Source: CAZKHG01 sp964552655
GTDB lineage: Bacteria; Bacteroidota; Bacteroidia; Bacteroidales; Tenuifilaceae
Direction of reading: 5' to 3'
Length of the DNA: 19,823 nt
Assembly (NCBI GenBank): GCA_964552655.1
Contig: CAZKHG010000058.1
Coordinates: 1 to 19,823, forward strand
Under the pieces are notes generated by a model that made no database searches, was not told where the DNA came from, and was given only the letters and a program-made list of their open reading frames with translations. The position numbers and the translations under genes are program-made. Every line of letters begins with the position of its first letter. Position 1 is the first letter of the stretch. Positions 7,750 through 16,944 of the stretch are shown in pieces.

Positions 7750-8238
7750 ATGGATAAACAGGAAATCATCAAAAAGAAAATTCTTTTACGACCTGAGCTT
7801 GAAAGAATGGTTGCTTACTGGCACTTTAAGGGACAAAAAATAACAGCGGCATTTGGCACGTTTGATATTTTGCATCCCGGTGTTATTGATTTGATTACCA
7901 ATGCAAAAAAACACGGGGATGTTCTTGTGGTTGGTGTAAAAAATGATGGAGCGGTAAAAAAAGATAAAGGGGAGGATTTCCCTTTAATCCCACAGGATAT
8001 GAGGGCGTTTGACCTGGCTTCATTACAGGTTGTTACAGCTGTGTATATATGTGAAACTGATAACCCAGCCGAATTTGTAGATATTGTTAAACCCAAAGAA
8101 ATCACATGTTGTGTTCATTCACCAGAAAAGGATAGGGAGCTGATTGAGCAATCTTTAAAAACATTTCACGGGAAGCTTATTCTGAACGAACCTACTATTC
8201 CCTTGACGGAGCTTGTAAAGAAGATATGTAAGGAGTAG
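7750..8238 (+). CDS. Cytidylyltransferase-fold (HldE/RfaE2-like) protein with degenerate active site
   Basis: The 162-residue product aligns by eye with the nucleotidyltransferase half of HldE/RfaE2: FGTFDILHPG at residues 35-44, GDVLVVGVKND at 56-66, and VDIVKPKEI near 115. The catalytic HxGH motif reads HPGV (His42 to Val45), so the second histidine needed for nucleotidyl transfer is missing. I also cannot find the usual C-terminal SSTxxR-like motif. I chose the ATG at 7750, just after the flippase stop, over an upstream start at 7591 that would lie inside the flippase gene in another frame. It is co-directional with radA, 9 bases upstream of it. It is either a non-catalytic homologue or one with altered chemistry, and I would not call it a working ADP-heptose synthase. 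Confidence 0.8.
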   Translation: MDKQEIIKKKILLRPELERMVAYWHFKGQKITAAFGTFDILHPGVIDLITNAKKHGDVLVVGVKNDGAVKKDKGEDFPLIPQDMRAFDLASLQVVTAVYICETDNPAEFVDIVKPKEITCCVHSPEKDRELIEQSLKTFHGKLILNEPTIPLTELVKKICKE

Positions 8239-8247
8239 ATTACCCCC

Positions 8248-9624
8248 ATGGCCAAAACCAAATCAATGTATGTATGCCAGAATTGTGGTGCCGAGTCGGT
8301 GAAATGGCTTGGAAAGTGCCCGGCATGCGGCGAGTGGAATACGTATGTTGAGGAGAGAATTACCAAGGATACATCTGCAAGATCCGGTTTAGTTGATATT
8401 TCACGGCATGCTATCCCCACTCTGCTCAAGGAAATTGAATCGAGCAACGAGAGGCGGATCGACACCCAAATTAATGAAGTAAATAGAATCCTGGGCGGGG
8501 GAGTTGTCCCGGGATCATTGATTCTACTCGGGGGAGAGCCTGGAATTGGGAAATCAACCCTTGCTCTGCAGCTAGCCCTCGGGTTGAAGCACATTAAAGT
8601 GCTTTACATTTCGGGAGAGGAGAGCGCACGACAGGTAAAACTTCGGGCAGACCGGATTAACAAGGATAATCAGGAATGCCTTATCCTGAATGAAACCCTG
8701 CTTGACAATATTATCACACAAGCCCAGAATACCGCACCGGAATTAATCATCATTGATTCAATTCAAACCCTCTATTCCGATACAATTGAATCGTCACCTG
8801 GAAGCGTTTCCCAGGTGAGGGAAACGGCAGCATCCCTGTTAAGATATGCAAAAACCACCGGGGTTCCGGTAATCCTTATTGGCCATATAACTAAGGATGG
8901 GAGTATTGCCGGGCCAAAGGTTTTAGAGCATATTGTGGATGTTGTTCTGCAATTTGAAGGGGATAACAATTTTATGTATCGTATTTTACGTTCAGCAAAA
9001 AACCGCTTTGGGGCCACTTCGGAGATCGGAATTTTTGAGATGCAAAACACCGGCCTGGTTGAGGTTACCAACCCATCTGAGATTTTACTATCGCATCGTG
9101 ATGAAGCGCTAAGCGGGATTGCAATTGCTGCAACCATTGACGGAGCCCGTCCGTTTTTAATTGAAACACAAGCTCTGGTGAGCACTGCGGCATACGGGAC
9201 GCCCCAGCGTTCTACAACTGGTTTTGATTCCCGGCGCTTGAATATGCTGTTGGCTGTTCTGGAAAAACGCGCAGGGTTTAAGCTGGCAACCAAAGATGTT
9301 TTCTTAAATATTGCTGGCGGGCTTAAGGTTAATGATCCTGCCATTGATCTGGCAATCATTTCTTCAATTCTTTCATCGACGTTTGATACTTCGATTGCCG
9401 GAACAACCTGTTTTGCTGCCGAAGTTGGGCTTTCCGGCGAAATTCGACCGGTCAACCGGCTCGATCAGCGAATTTCAGAGGCTCAGAAATTGGGCATGAA
9501 TAAAATGTTCATATCAAAATACAATACCAAAGGACTTGAGGTTAAACCCCAGGACATCAAACTAATTCCAATCGGGAAGGTTGAAGAATTGGTTAAAGGG
9601 CTCTTTGGTAGAAATAATGAGTAA
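8248..9624 (+). CDS. radA: DNA repair/recombination protein RadA (Sms)
   Basis: RadA is a RecA-like, DnaB-type ATPase that promotes branch migration and D-loop extension in homologous recombination. The 458-residue length is standard. An N-terminal zinc finger has Cys10, Cys13, Cys24 and Cys27. Walker A GEPGIGKST lies at 96-104 and a Walker B-like LIIIDSIQT at about 166-174. The RadA-specific KNRFG is at 251-255, and the C-terminal Lon-like scaffold domain includes GGLKVNDPAIDLA. ATG is at 8248, 9 bases after the preceding stop. It ends the plus-strand operon and converges with the TolC-like gene, with only 6 bases between stops. A 5-bp AACCC/GGGTT pair (9624-9628 with 9640-9644) straddles the junction but is too weak for a terminator call. 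Confidence 0.97.
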   Translation: MAKTKSMYVCQNCGAESVKWLGKCPACGEWNTYVEERITKDTSARSGLVDISRHAIPTLLKEIESSNERRIDTQINEVNRILGGGVVPGSLILLGGEPGIGKSTLALQLALGLKHIKVLYISGEESARQVKLRADRINKDNQECLILNETLLDNIITQAQNTAPELIIIDSIQTLYSDTIESSPGSVSQVRETAASLLRYAKTTGVPVILIGHITKDGSIAGPKVLEHIVDVVLQFEGDNNFMYRILRSAKNRFGATSEIGIFEMQNTGLVEVTNPSEILLSHRDEALSGIAIAATIDGARPFLIETQALVSTAAYGTPQRSTTGFDSRRLNMLLAVLEKRAGFKLATKDVFLNIAGGLKVNDPAIDLAIISSILSSTFDTSIAGTTCFAAEVGLSGEIRPVNRLDQRISEAQKLGMNKMFISKYNTKGLEVKPQDIKLIPIGKVEELVKGLFGRNNE

Positions 9625-9630
9625 ACCCTA

Positions 9631-10959
9631 CTACTTTTCGGGTTGAATATCGTTTAAAAGAATTCCTGATAAGATTTTCAGCTCGATTTCGGCAGATTTT
9701 GCCAATAGCTGGGCTGAATAGTACCTCGACTGGGAGTCTAAGAGCTTCTTTTGTATTTCACGAAGTTCAAAATCGCTAATGGCACCCAGCTTGTATTTTT
9801 CCATGGCAATGGTAAGATTCTGGGTTGCAAGCTTCATGGAAACCTCCTCTGTTTTTATCAGCGCCATGGCAAGATTGAAATCGTTCAAATACTTCAAAAC
9901 ATAGCTCCTTAGCAGGATGTCTTTTTGAGAGTATAGAACTTGCTGGGTTTCAAGTTGAATCCTGGCATTTTTGATATTTCTTGTGAGGTTAAACCCATTG
10001 AAAAGATTTATACTGGCAGTAATTCCAAAAGCAGGGCCCATAATTCTTTGGCTAAGATTGCCACCTGCTGAATAATTATAATTATATAAGCCGTAGGATG
10101 ATGTTAACCCAACTTTTGGGTATCGGCCTGCCTGGTAATATTTAATGTTGAGTTCTTTATTGTCAAGGGTTAACCGGTCGTAAAGCAGCTCTGCATTTTG
10201 ACCGTTTAATCCAGTTAGAACATCTTCTGTATTCTGGATTGAAAACCCAATCGGGATCTCCCTGATTTCATATTTGACACCTGGATCACGACCCAGCAAG
10301 TAGTTTAATTCAACCAGCAAGTTAAGCCTGATATTTTCCTGCTTTAGCAGGTTGGAACTATCCGCATGAAGATCCACATCTGCCTGTATCTCCAGGAGTT
10401 GATAACCTGCCCCGATTTTACTTTTTTCTTTGGCAATCCGGAGCCGTTCTCTCGATAACTTGAGCGACTCTTCAAGGCTGTTAATCTGCTTTTGTTGCTG
10501 AATCAGTTCATAAAAGGTGATAATTATTGAACCAACGGCATCCTCAACAGCCATTCTAAGTTTTAAGTCTCCCTGTTTTTCTAAATTGCCAAGTTGTTTT
10601 CTTGTAATAAACATGCTAAACCCATCGAAAAGAGTCCAGTTAAGGGCAACCGATCCGGAAAGGGTTGTGGTATTCAAATCAGATGATTCAGTGCCTCCGG
10701 CCCTAAGGTTTTTTTCAGTGTTTTGAATGGATAAATTGTCCCCTGCGTTAGCGCTTAGGTTTGGTAAAAACCCGGCATTACCCAGAGAGTTATTATTTTT
10801 TGATATCAAGAAATCATTTTTAGCCACCCGGATACTGAAATTATTTTCCAGGCCAATACGAATGGCTTCACCAAGGGTAAGCGTATCCTGGGCAATTACC
10901 GGTAAGACAAGCAAGAGCAAACTAGTTGTGGCTAATATCCTGTGATATTCCTTCTTCAT
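9631..10959 (-). CDS. TolC-family outer-membrane efflux channel
   Basis: The 442-residue product is an outer-membrane factor: an Ala/Leu-rich signal peptide ending near VIA-QD (residue 23), then DTLTLGEAIRIGLENN typical of the family start. Two long coiled-coil repeats rich in Glu, Lys and Gln follow (around 130-190 and 360-430). Glycine-rich beta segments appear before the second repeat. It would form the trimeric exit duct for the RND pump encoded upstream. I chose the ATG at 10959, which gives a proper signal peptide; the longer start at 11013 would put 18 non-signal residues in front. The start overlaps the end of the broken pump gene by 38 bases, so translation may originally have been coupled to it. 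It is the last gene of the efflux operon. Confidence 0.92.
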   Translation of the reverse strand: MKKEYHRILATTSLLLLVLPVIAQDTLTLGEAIRIGLENNFSIRVAKNDFLISKNNNSLGNAGFLPNLSANAGDNLSIQNTEKNLRAGGTESSDLNTTTLSGSVALNWTLFDGFSMFITRKQLGNLEKQGDLKLRMAVEDAVGSIIITFYELIQQQKQINSLEESLKLSRERLRIAKEKSKIGAGYQLLEIQADVDLHADSSNLLKQENIRLNLLVELNYLLGRDPGVKYEIREIPIGFSIQNTEDVLTGLNGQNAELLYDRLTLDNKELNIKYYQAGRYPKVGLTSSYGLYNYNYSAGGNLSQRIMGPAFGITASINLFNGFNLTRNIKNARIQLETQQVLYSQKDILLRSYVLKYLNDFNLAMALIKTEEVSMKLATQNLTIAMEKYKLGAISDFELREIQKKLLDSQSRYYSAQLLAKSAEIELKILSGILLNDIQPEK

Positions 10960-13900
10960 GTTTGATATTAGATTTTGTTCTGGAAATGTAGGTGTAAAGC
11001 GTGGGTATAACATAAAGAGTCAGAATCAGAGAAAAAAGTAACCCGCCAATAATTGAAATACCCATGGGAACCCGGCTTCTTGCAGCAGCTCCGATTGCCA
11101 GGGCAATAGGAACTGCGCCAAAAATGGTAGCCAGGCTTGTCATCAGGATGGGTCTTAAACGCTGTGCTGCAGCTTGAATTACAGCTGTTTTGGAATCCAT
11201 TCCCTTGATTTTTTTCTGATTGGCAAATTCAACAATAAGTATCCCGTTCTTTGTAACAATACCAACCAAAACAATAATGCCAATCTGGCTGAAAATATTC
11301 ATTGTTTGTCCAAAAATCCACAAGGAAAGTAACGCACCTGCAAGAGCCAGGGGTACAGTAAGCATTATTATTAAAGGATCTTTAAAGCTCTCGAATTGGG
11401 CAGCAAGGATAAGGTAAATTAAAAGCCATGTAAAGGCTATTGGAACTTTCTTCGAATTGTTCCGAAGTTCCTGTTAATGTGGTGGAGAAGCTATCATCAA
11501 GTGTAGATGCTGCAATATCACGCATAGTTTGAATTCCTTGCCCCAGCGTAAATCCCGGAGCCGGCATGGCGCTAAAAGTTGCTGATACATAACGGTTATA
11601 GCGGTATAGCTGTGGCGGCATGCTTTGTTCGGAATATTTTATCAAACCTCCAAGTTCAACCAGGTTCCCCTTGTCATTCCTTAGGTATATGCTCATTAAA
11701 TCAGCTGGATCATCGCGATATTCCCGCATAGCCAGTCCAACAACATAGTATTGTTTTCCATCTCTGATAAAATAGCCATAACGCTGACCGCTGAAGTAGA
11801 ATTGTAGCGCTTCTGCAATATCCCGAACAGTTACGCCTGAAGCTCTGGCTTTATCGCGATCAATTTCAATCCTCAGTTCAGGCTTATTAAATTTAAGGTT
11901 GATATCAACTGCCTGAAAACGATCACTGGCCTGTGCTTTTGCAAGAAACTCCGGAATAACCGCACGAAGCCTTTCAAAATCGGGTGCCTGCACCACGAAC
12001 TGAACAGGTAGTCCACCACCCCTTCCGGTGCTGATGGTTTGATCCTGAACAACATAAGTTCGTGCAAAGCTGCTATTCTTAATAAATTTTGTGATTTCGT
12101 CAGCAAGCTGCTGTTGGGTCTTTTTCCTTTGGGATGGATCTTTTAACATCAACCTAACAAAACCTGAATTTACACCCCCGGAACCCCATCCAGGGGCAGT
12201 AAGGGCAATTAACGCCTGCTTTTCCGGAAGGGTATCCGCAAAATCAATCAGGCTTTTAACGTAGGCGTCCATAAGTTCGTACGAAGTACCCTCGGGTGCG
12301 GTTGCCTGAATTGATAACCTGCTTTTATCTTCCATCGGTGCTAGCTCAGAGGGGATTCTGCTGCCTACAGCAAAAATAATAGCAATGGAAGCTGCCATTA
12401 TCAGCAATGCAATCCAACGCCGTTTAAAAAAATGCTCAAGCGATTTTTGATATCGTTCAGCCATTCCATCAATTATTTTCCCGACCAACCTGGCAACCGG
12501 ACCGGTTTGTTTATGCGGTTTCAATATCCGGGTGCTCATCATTGGGGTCAAGGTAAGGGAAACAAATGCCGATATAATTACAGAACCGGCTACCACCATT
12601 CCAAATTCCCGGAATAATCGCCCGGTAATGCCCTGGAGGAAAATAATCGGGAGGAAAACAGCCACCAATGTTATTGTTGTAGAAAGAATAGCAAAGAAGA
12701 TCTCTTTGCTGCCCTCGTGTCCTGCTTTATAATTTTCCACCCCGTTTTCAATTTTTGAGTAGATGTTTTCCATGACCACAATGGCATCATCAACCACCAG
12801 GCCGGTGGCTAAAACAATTCCCAGTAAACTCAGGATGTTGATTGAGAAACCGGCAAGATACATGATAAAAAACGACCCGATCAGGGAAATTGGAATGGCA
12901 ATCATTGGGATTAAAGTTGATCGCCAGCTCCTCAGGAAAACAAAAATCACCAGCAACACAAGGATGAACGCTATTAGCACCGTTTCCTCCACCTCTTTTA
13001 TTGCTTTCCTGATGGAAACTGTGGAGTCGTAAGCTATTCCCACAGTAATATCATCGGAGAGCTCTGGTTTCATTTTTTCCAGACGGCGATAGATTTCATC
13101 GGCAATGCTGATATTGTTGGCGCCGGGTTGATTGGAAAAAGCAACGCCTACCATAGGTACGCCTCCATTCCCCCTAAAAAGTGTGCGCTCATTTTCAGGG
13201 GTTAGCTGCGCCAGCCCAATATCCTTTATTTTAACGGCAACGCCATTTTTCTCCTTGATGATGAGGTTGTTAAAATCATCTTCGGTGTTGAGACGGCCTA
13301 GTGTCCTGATGGTTAAATCAGTGAAATAACCCTCAATTCTACCGGCTGGCAGTTCAACATTTTCTCTGTTAAGTACATTGCGTATATCGGTTGGGGTTAT
13401 TTGATAAGCGGCGAGTTTGTTGGGATCAAGATGTATTCTCATGGATGGTCGTCTTTCCCCCATTATTCTAACCTCAGCAACACCGGGGACTGTTTGAAGT
13501 CTTTCTTTGAAAAAATTGTTGGCGTATTCGCTCAGCTCAATCAGGTTTTTTTTACTGCTTTGGATTGTGATTGTTAGAATTTGTTCACTGCTGGCATCTG
13601 CCTTGGAGATTCTGGGAGGATCCACATCGGGCGGTAGCTGCCTGATTGCTCTTGAAACTCTGTCGCGAACATCATTGGTGGCTGTTTCCATATCCATACC
13701 CAGTTGAAACTCAACAGAAATAGAACTGTTCCCATCGCTGCTTGATGATGTGATGGATTTTATCCCTGCAATTCCGTTGATTGATGCCTCCAGCGGTTCG
13801 GTAATTTGCGCAAGCATTACATCTGCATTTGCGCCAACCCAGCTGGTGCTGACATTTACAACCGGAGGATCAACACTTGGATACTCCCTTACGCCTAGAA

Positions 13901-13991
13901 AGGTAAACCCAATGGCCCCAAAAAGTACTAAGGTTATGGACAACACTGATGCCAGAACAGGTCTGGTAATACTTACAGATGAAATGTTCAT
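10922..13991 (-). pseudogene. RND (HAE-1/AcrB-type) efflux pump, frameshifted in TM8
   Basis: The first 869 codons (11382-13991) give an RND inner-membrane transporter: SVSITRPVLASVLS at the start, a first periplasmic loop, GLVVDDAIVVMENI in TM4 with the proton-relay Asp pair, and the second periplasmic loop. At about 11419-11424 the frame shifts and terminates at 11382 after a nonsense tail. The remaining family sequence (IYLILAAQFESF, DPLIIMLTVPLALAGALLSL, GIVTKNGILIVEFANQ, RLRPILMTS) continues in the +1 frame to the TAG at 10922. The whole span is 3070 bases, so it codes for about 1022 residues only if one base is skipped. TM8 also appears about six residues short. As sequenced, TM8-12 are lost and the pump should not work. 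An assembly or sequencing error is the main alternative. Confidence 0.88.
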
Positions 13992-13993
13992 GG

Positions 13994-15055
13994 TTAGTTA
14001 AAGTCAAAAGTTACAACCTTAGGTCTTACGGGCATACCCTCGCGGAGTTGAATTAATCCGGTTGTAATAAGGGAATCGCCAGTAGAGATTCCCGCAAGAA
14101 TCTCAACGTACATTCCGGTTCGAAGGCCGGTAGTTACCTTTGATTCTTTCGCCTTTCCTTTTTTCAACAAATATACCTTTTGACCACCCAGTTCCGGGAT
14201 CAGCGCTTGTGGGGGAACGAGCAAAGCTTTTGGTGCTTCATCAAAATTGATATTTACCTTAACAAATGCCCCGGGTATTAGTTCTCCTTTTTTATTAGGT
14301 GCAAGAGCCCTCACGCTGATTGATCGGGTTTGTGGGTCTATCATCGGTTCAAATGCGTAGGTTGTGGCTGTTTTAAGTTCAGGATTATTTGAAGTGCTGA
14401 AGGTAATTACTTTTCCTTTTTTGATCAGGTAGCCAAACCTTTCGGGTATGGCAAATTCAATTTTTACCGGATCGGTTTGTACAAGGGTGGCAACGTTGGT
14501 ATTGGTTGAGATGAAAGTACCCGGGCTTACGTACCGCAAACCAATTCTTCCATCAAACGGAGCCCTGATTTCGGCTTTCTCAATCTGAGCTTCAGATAGT
14601 TTGATATCAGCTTTAATCCCCTGTAATTTATTCAGGGCAATGTCATACTCCTGTTGACTCAACGCATTCAGCTCAAGCAGTCTTTTTTTACGAACTTCAT
14701 CTTCTTCTGCTAGTTTCAGATCGAGTTTCAGTTTTTCCAGGCGGGCACGGATCTCGCTATCGTTGATCCTTGCCAATAGCTGATTTTGCTTTACATAATC
14801 CCCTTCATTAAAATCAATTTTAATGAGTTTTCCGGTTGATTCTGCTTTTAGGTCAACCACCTCATTTGCCTGTATTGTTCCGGCAACAGTAACCTGTTGT
14901 GAGAATGATGTTGGGTTTACGATTACTACCTCTACATTAATTGCTTCGTTTCCTCTACGGCCCCTTCCTTGTTCGGTCTGCTGCTTTTTACTACATGAGC
15001 CCAAAACAGCGAAAAGTGCCATTACAAGGAAAATCCTACATGAGATTTTATTCAT
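13994..15055 (-). CDS. RND periplasmic adaptor (membrane-fusion) lipoprotein
   Basis: The 353-residue product is the AcrA/MexA-type adaptor bridging the inner-membrane pump and the outer-membrane channel. A signal peptide ends in lipobox LGSC (Cys21), so it is lipid-anchored. A biotinyl-lipoyl half-motif follows (GTIQANEVVDLKAESTGKL, near 60-78). Then comes an alpha-helical hairpin rich in Lys/Glu/Leu (about 100-155), the second lipoyl half ending in IRAPFDGRIGLRYVSPG, and beta-barrel and membrane-proximal domains. It is the first gene of the efflux operon, with 2 bases between its stop and the pump start. No regulator gene adjoins it. A perfect 9-bp inverted repeat lies about 120 bases upstream. 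Because the pump partner is broken, this adaptor may be orphaned or serve another pump. Confidence 0.94.
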   Translation of the reverse strand: MNKISCRIFLVMALFAVLGSCSKKQQTEQGRGRRGNEAINVEVVIVNPTSFSQQVTVAGTIQANEVVDLKAESTGKLIKIDFNEGDYVKQNQLLARINDSEIRARLEKLKLDLKLAEEDEVRKKRLLELNALSQQEYDIALNKLQGIKADIKLSEAQIEKAEIRAPFDGRIGLRYVSPGTFISTNTNVATLVQTDPVKIEFAIPERFGYLIKKGKVITFSTSNNPELKTATTYAFEPMIDPQTRSISVRALAPNKKGELIPGAFVKVNINFDEAPKALLVPPQALIPELGGQKVYLLKKGKAKESKVTTGLRTGMYVEILAGISTGDSLITTGLIQLREGMPVRPKVVTFDFN

Positions 15056-15174
15056 ATCGCTTAAAATTTTACAGGTATTTGACCAATTTATGTGGCAATA
15101 GTTTATTTTGCCCCTAAAATTTCCATTAAAATCAGATCAAATTAATTGTTCAGTAAATATAAGGCAGATATTAG

Positions 15175-15198
15175 ACAACAAAAAAGGGATTTTGTTGT
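15175..15198. repeat. Perfect 9-bp inverted repeat, possible operator or hairpin
   Basis: ACAACAAAA (15175-15183) and TTTTGTTGT (15190-15198) are perfect reverse complements separated by the 6 bases AAGGGA. The element lies in the 184-bp gap between the divergent efflux adaptor and DUF2461 genes, about 40 bases before the DUF2461 start. It could be a binding site for a dimeric regulator or an RNA hairpin. It is AT-rich, so chance is possible. Confidence 0.45.
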
Positions 15199-15239
15199 AA
15201 TTCTTATGTATTTTTAATGTCCTAAAAAAACATTTTGTG

Positions 15240-15905
15240 ATGAAACAGGTTATAGAATTCCTTAAAGCGCTAAAACAGAACAACAACAGGGAATGGTTTA
15301 ATCAACATAAAGATTGGTACAATATATCAAATTCACAGTTCAAAGAGCTGGTTGGAAGGCTGATTCTGGGATTGAATAAATTCGACAGCTCATTGGGGAC
15401 CCCTGATCCCAAAGATTGTATTTTCAGGATTTACCGGGATGTTCGTTTTTCACCAAACAAAGAACCTTACAAAACCAATTTTGGGGCATACATGGCCAAC
15501 GGCGGGAGGAAAAGCGTTTATGCCGCTTACTATTTGCATGTTGAACCCGATGGTTCATTTTTATCAGGCGGTTTATATATGGCCCAACCCCCGGTAATGA
15601 AAAGAGTTCGGGAGGATATGGACTTATATGCCGATGATTTCTTGGCCATTTTGAATAACAAAAAGTTTAAGGAAACCTTTTCCTTCTTTGAGGATGAAAA
15701 GTTGAAACGGGTTCCGGCTGGTTTCGATGCCAACTCTCCCGTAGCAGAATACCTCAAGTTAAAGCATGTAACACCTTTCAGGAATTTAACCAACGAAGAG
15801 TTGGAACGCCCCGATCTGGCTGATTTTGCTGCAGCGCAATTTGAGAAGATGAAACCACTGATTGATTTTTTAAACCGATCTATAAAAGGCGCTATGGAGG
15901 GTTAA
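15240..15905 (+). CDS. DUF2461 domain-containing protein
   Basis: The 221-residue product matches DUF2461 (TIGR02453) over its full length, by recognition of its conserved segments: FLKALKQNNNREWFNQHK at the start, RIYRDVRFSPNKEPYKTNFG (about 62-81), YYLHVEPDGSFLSGGLY (96-112), and LKHVTPFRNLTNEEL near 173-187. It is cytoplasmic with no signal peptide. The biochemical role of the family is unknown. I chose the ATG at 15240; a GTG directly before it (15237) is the alternative. It is a single-gene unit, divergent from the efflux operon. Its TAA overlaps the TAA of the convergent gene within a shared TTAA at 15902-15905. Confidence 0.9.
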   Translation: MKQVIEFLKALKQNNNREWFNQHKDWYNISNSQFKELVGRLILGLNKFDSSLGTPDPKDCIFRIYRDVRFSPNKEPYKTNFGAYMANGGRKSVYAAYYLHVEPDGSFLSGGLYMAQPPVMKRVREDMDLYADDFLAILNNKKFKETFSFFEDEKLKRVPAGFDANSPVAEYLKLKHVTPFRNLTNEELERPDLADFAAAQFEKMKPLIDFLNRSIKGAMEG

Positions 15906-16732
15906 TAGTATTTAATGGCTCTGGTTATTTTATGTTCAGCCTTTTTGCTTTTGATTTTATTATTCTTCCCTAAGGTTACCTGAAAAGTTTCTTTTTCAAC
16001 CCAGTTGCCATAGCCATCGTACTTATACTCGTAAAAATATCCCTGGTTGGAACCATCTGTACTTCCAAGGAACTCAAGCATTACATTCCCGTTAGGGTAA
16101 AACTCTTGTTTTAAATTGCTGTTCTGGAAAGGTTGGGAGTTGTCGTAAGGATAGTTGAAATTTCCCACAAACTGATTGGTATATTTGTAAACCATAACCT
16201 TAATTACATTTGCTGATGGAATATATTTTACCTTCTCATTTGTAAGGTGTACGCCTTTCCCGTCAAAAACTTGTAACTCCTCAGGTCTTTTATCGGCATC
16301 GCATTTAACTGTGGCAGAATTCAGCAATAGGCCATCTTTTGAAAAGCGAATATCAGTTAAACACCCGGAGTCGTTATAGTTTAGTAGAGTTTCCTCAAGC
16401 CTCCAACCCAGCATGTTGACAAAGTATTTATGCGTTTTTCTGGTAAGGTGTTGATCCTTATTGTACTCCCAGGATGTTTCACTCAGCAGCCCATCCTTTT
16501 TGCCAAATTTTTTCTCATTCACCAAATTACCCTCCCGGTTGAAACTAAGTGTGACACGCAATGGTTGGGAGGGTAGCTCTTTAATGAGGAGTTCATATTT
16601 TTCCTCAATACTTTCAACTGGGGTGTTTTTTTTAATATACGTTTGAATATTAAAGTAAACTTCGATGATCGGTTGTGAGAAAGAAGAAAAATTCAAAAAG
16701 ACTAAAATAAAAAAAAGGGTTATTCTATTCAT
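15902..16732 (-). CDS. Secreted protein with YD-like repeats, function unknown
   Basis: The 276-residue product begins with a clear signal peptide (MNRITLFFILVFLNFSSFSQ), so it is exported. The body has repeated short beta-hairpin-like units of the kind seen in YD/RHS-type or MORN-like secreted Bacteroidota proteins: NREGNLVNEKKFGKKDGLL, FSKDGLLLNSATV, FYPNGNVMLEF and YKYDGYGNWVEKETF, ending ITRAIKYY. There is no toxin domain and no RHS-core size, so it is not a polymorphic toxin. I chose the ATG at 16732; a TTG at 16741 gives an unneeded three-residue extension. It is transcribed alone, convergent with DUF2461. A good promoter match lies directly upstream. Function is unknown. Confidence 0.82.
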   Translation of the reverse strand: MNRITLFFILVFLNFSSFSQPIIEVYFNIQTYIKKNTPVESIEEKYELLIKELPSQPLRVTLSFNREGNLVNEKKFGKKDGLLSETSWEYNKDQHLTRKTHKYFVNMLGWRLEETLLNYNDSGCLTDIRFSKDGLLLNSATVKCDADKRPEELQVFDGKGVHLTNEKVKYIPSANVIKVMVYKYTNQFVGNFNYPYDNSQPFQNSNLKQEFYPNGNVMLEFLGSTDGSNQGYFYEYKYDGYGNWVEKETFQVTLGKNNKIKSKKAEHKITRAIKYY

Positions 16733-16766
16733 TTGGCACAAGATATTTTAAAATGGTATAACTTTA

Positions 16767-16799
16767 CAAAGTTAGTTAACAATACTTAAAACGGGGCAA
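16767..16799 (-). promoter_or_regulatory. Putative Bacteroidota promoter for the YD-like protein gene
   Basis: The minus strand carries TAACTTTG (16767-16774), an exact TAnnTTTG -7 element. A TTG (16797-16799) is placed 22 bases upstream as the -33 element, within the usual spacing range. The predicted start of transcription is about 25-30 bases before the ATG at 16732. This is among the better promoter matches in the window. Confidence 0.55.
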
Positions 16800-16944
16800 C
16801 TATTTTTAATTATTGATTTTTTAGTACATGATTTTTACCCATTTAATGAAATAGAAGGTAATGCCAAAACCCGAAAAGGGGAATCGGGGAATAAGGTATT
16901 TCGGTTCATTCGCAAGACAATTACAACTTAAAATATAAATCAAA

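Noticed and set aside
8772..9455. A 227-codon open frame on the minus strand inside radA
   Set aside because: It lies wholly within the strongly supported radA gene, has no recognisable domain, and its composition looks like a reverse-strand shadow of radA codons.
11382..11460. Programmed +1 ribosomal frameshift in the RND pump gene
   Set aside because: No slippery site with stimulatory structure is evident, RND pumps are not known to use one, and the shifted product would still have a shortened TM8; mutation or assembly error is simpler.
15902..16732. RHS/YD polymorphic toxin
   Set aside because: The protein is only 276 residues, has a plain signal peptide, no RHS core and no C-terminal toxin domain or neighbouring immunity gene.
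16861..16938. A 25-codon ATG frame (MPKPEKGNRG...) just before the M48 gene, possibly a leader peptide
   Set aside because: The AGAAGG in front is only 2 bases from the ATG, there is no attenuator-like structure or residue run, and such a short frame is expected by chance.
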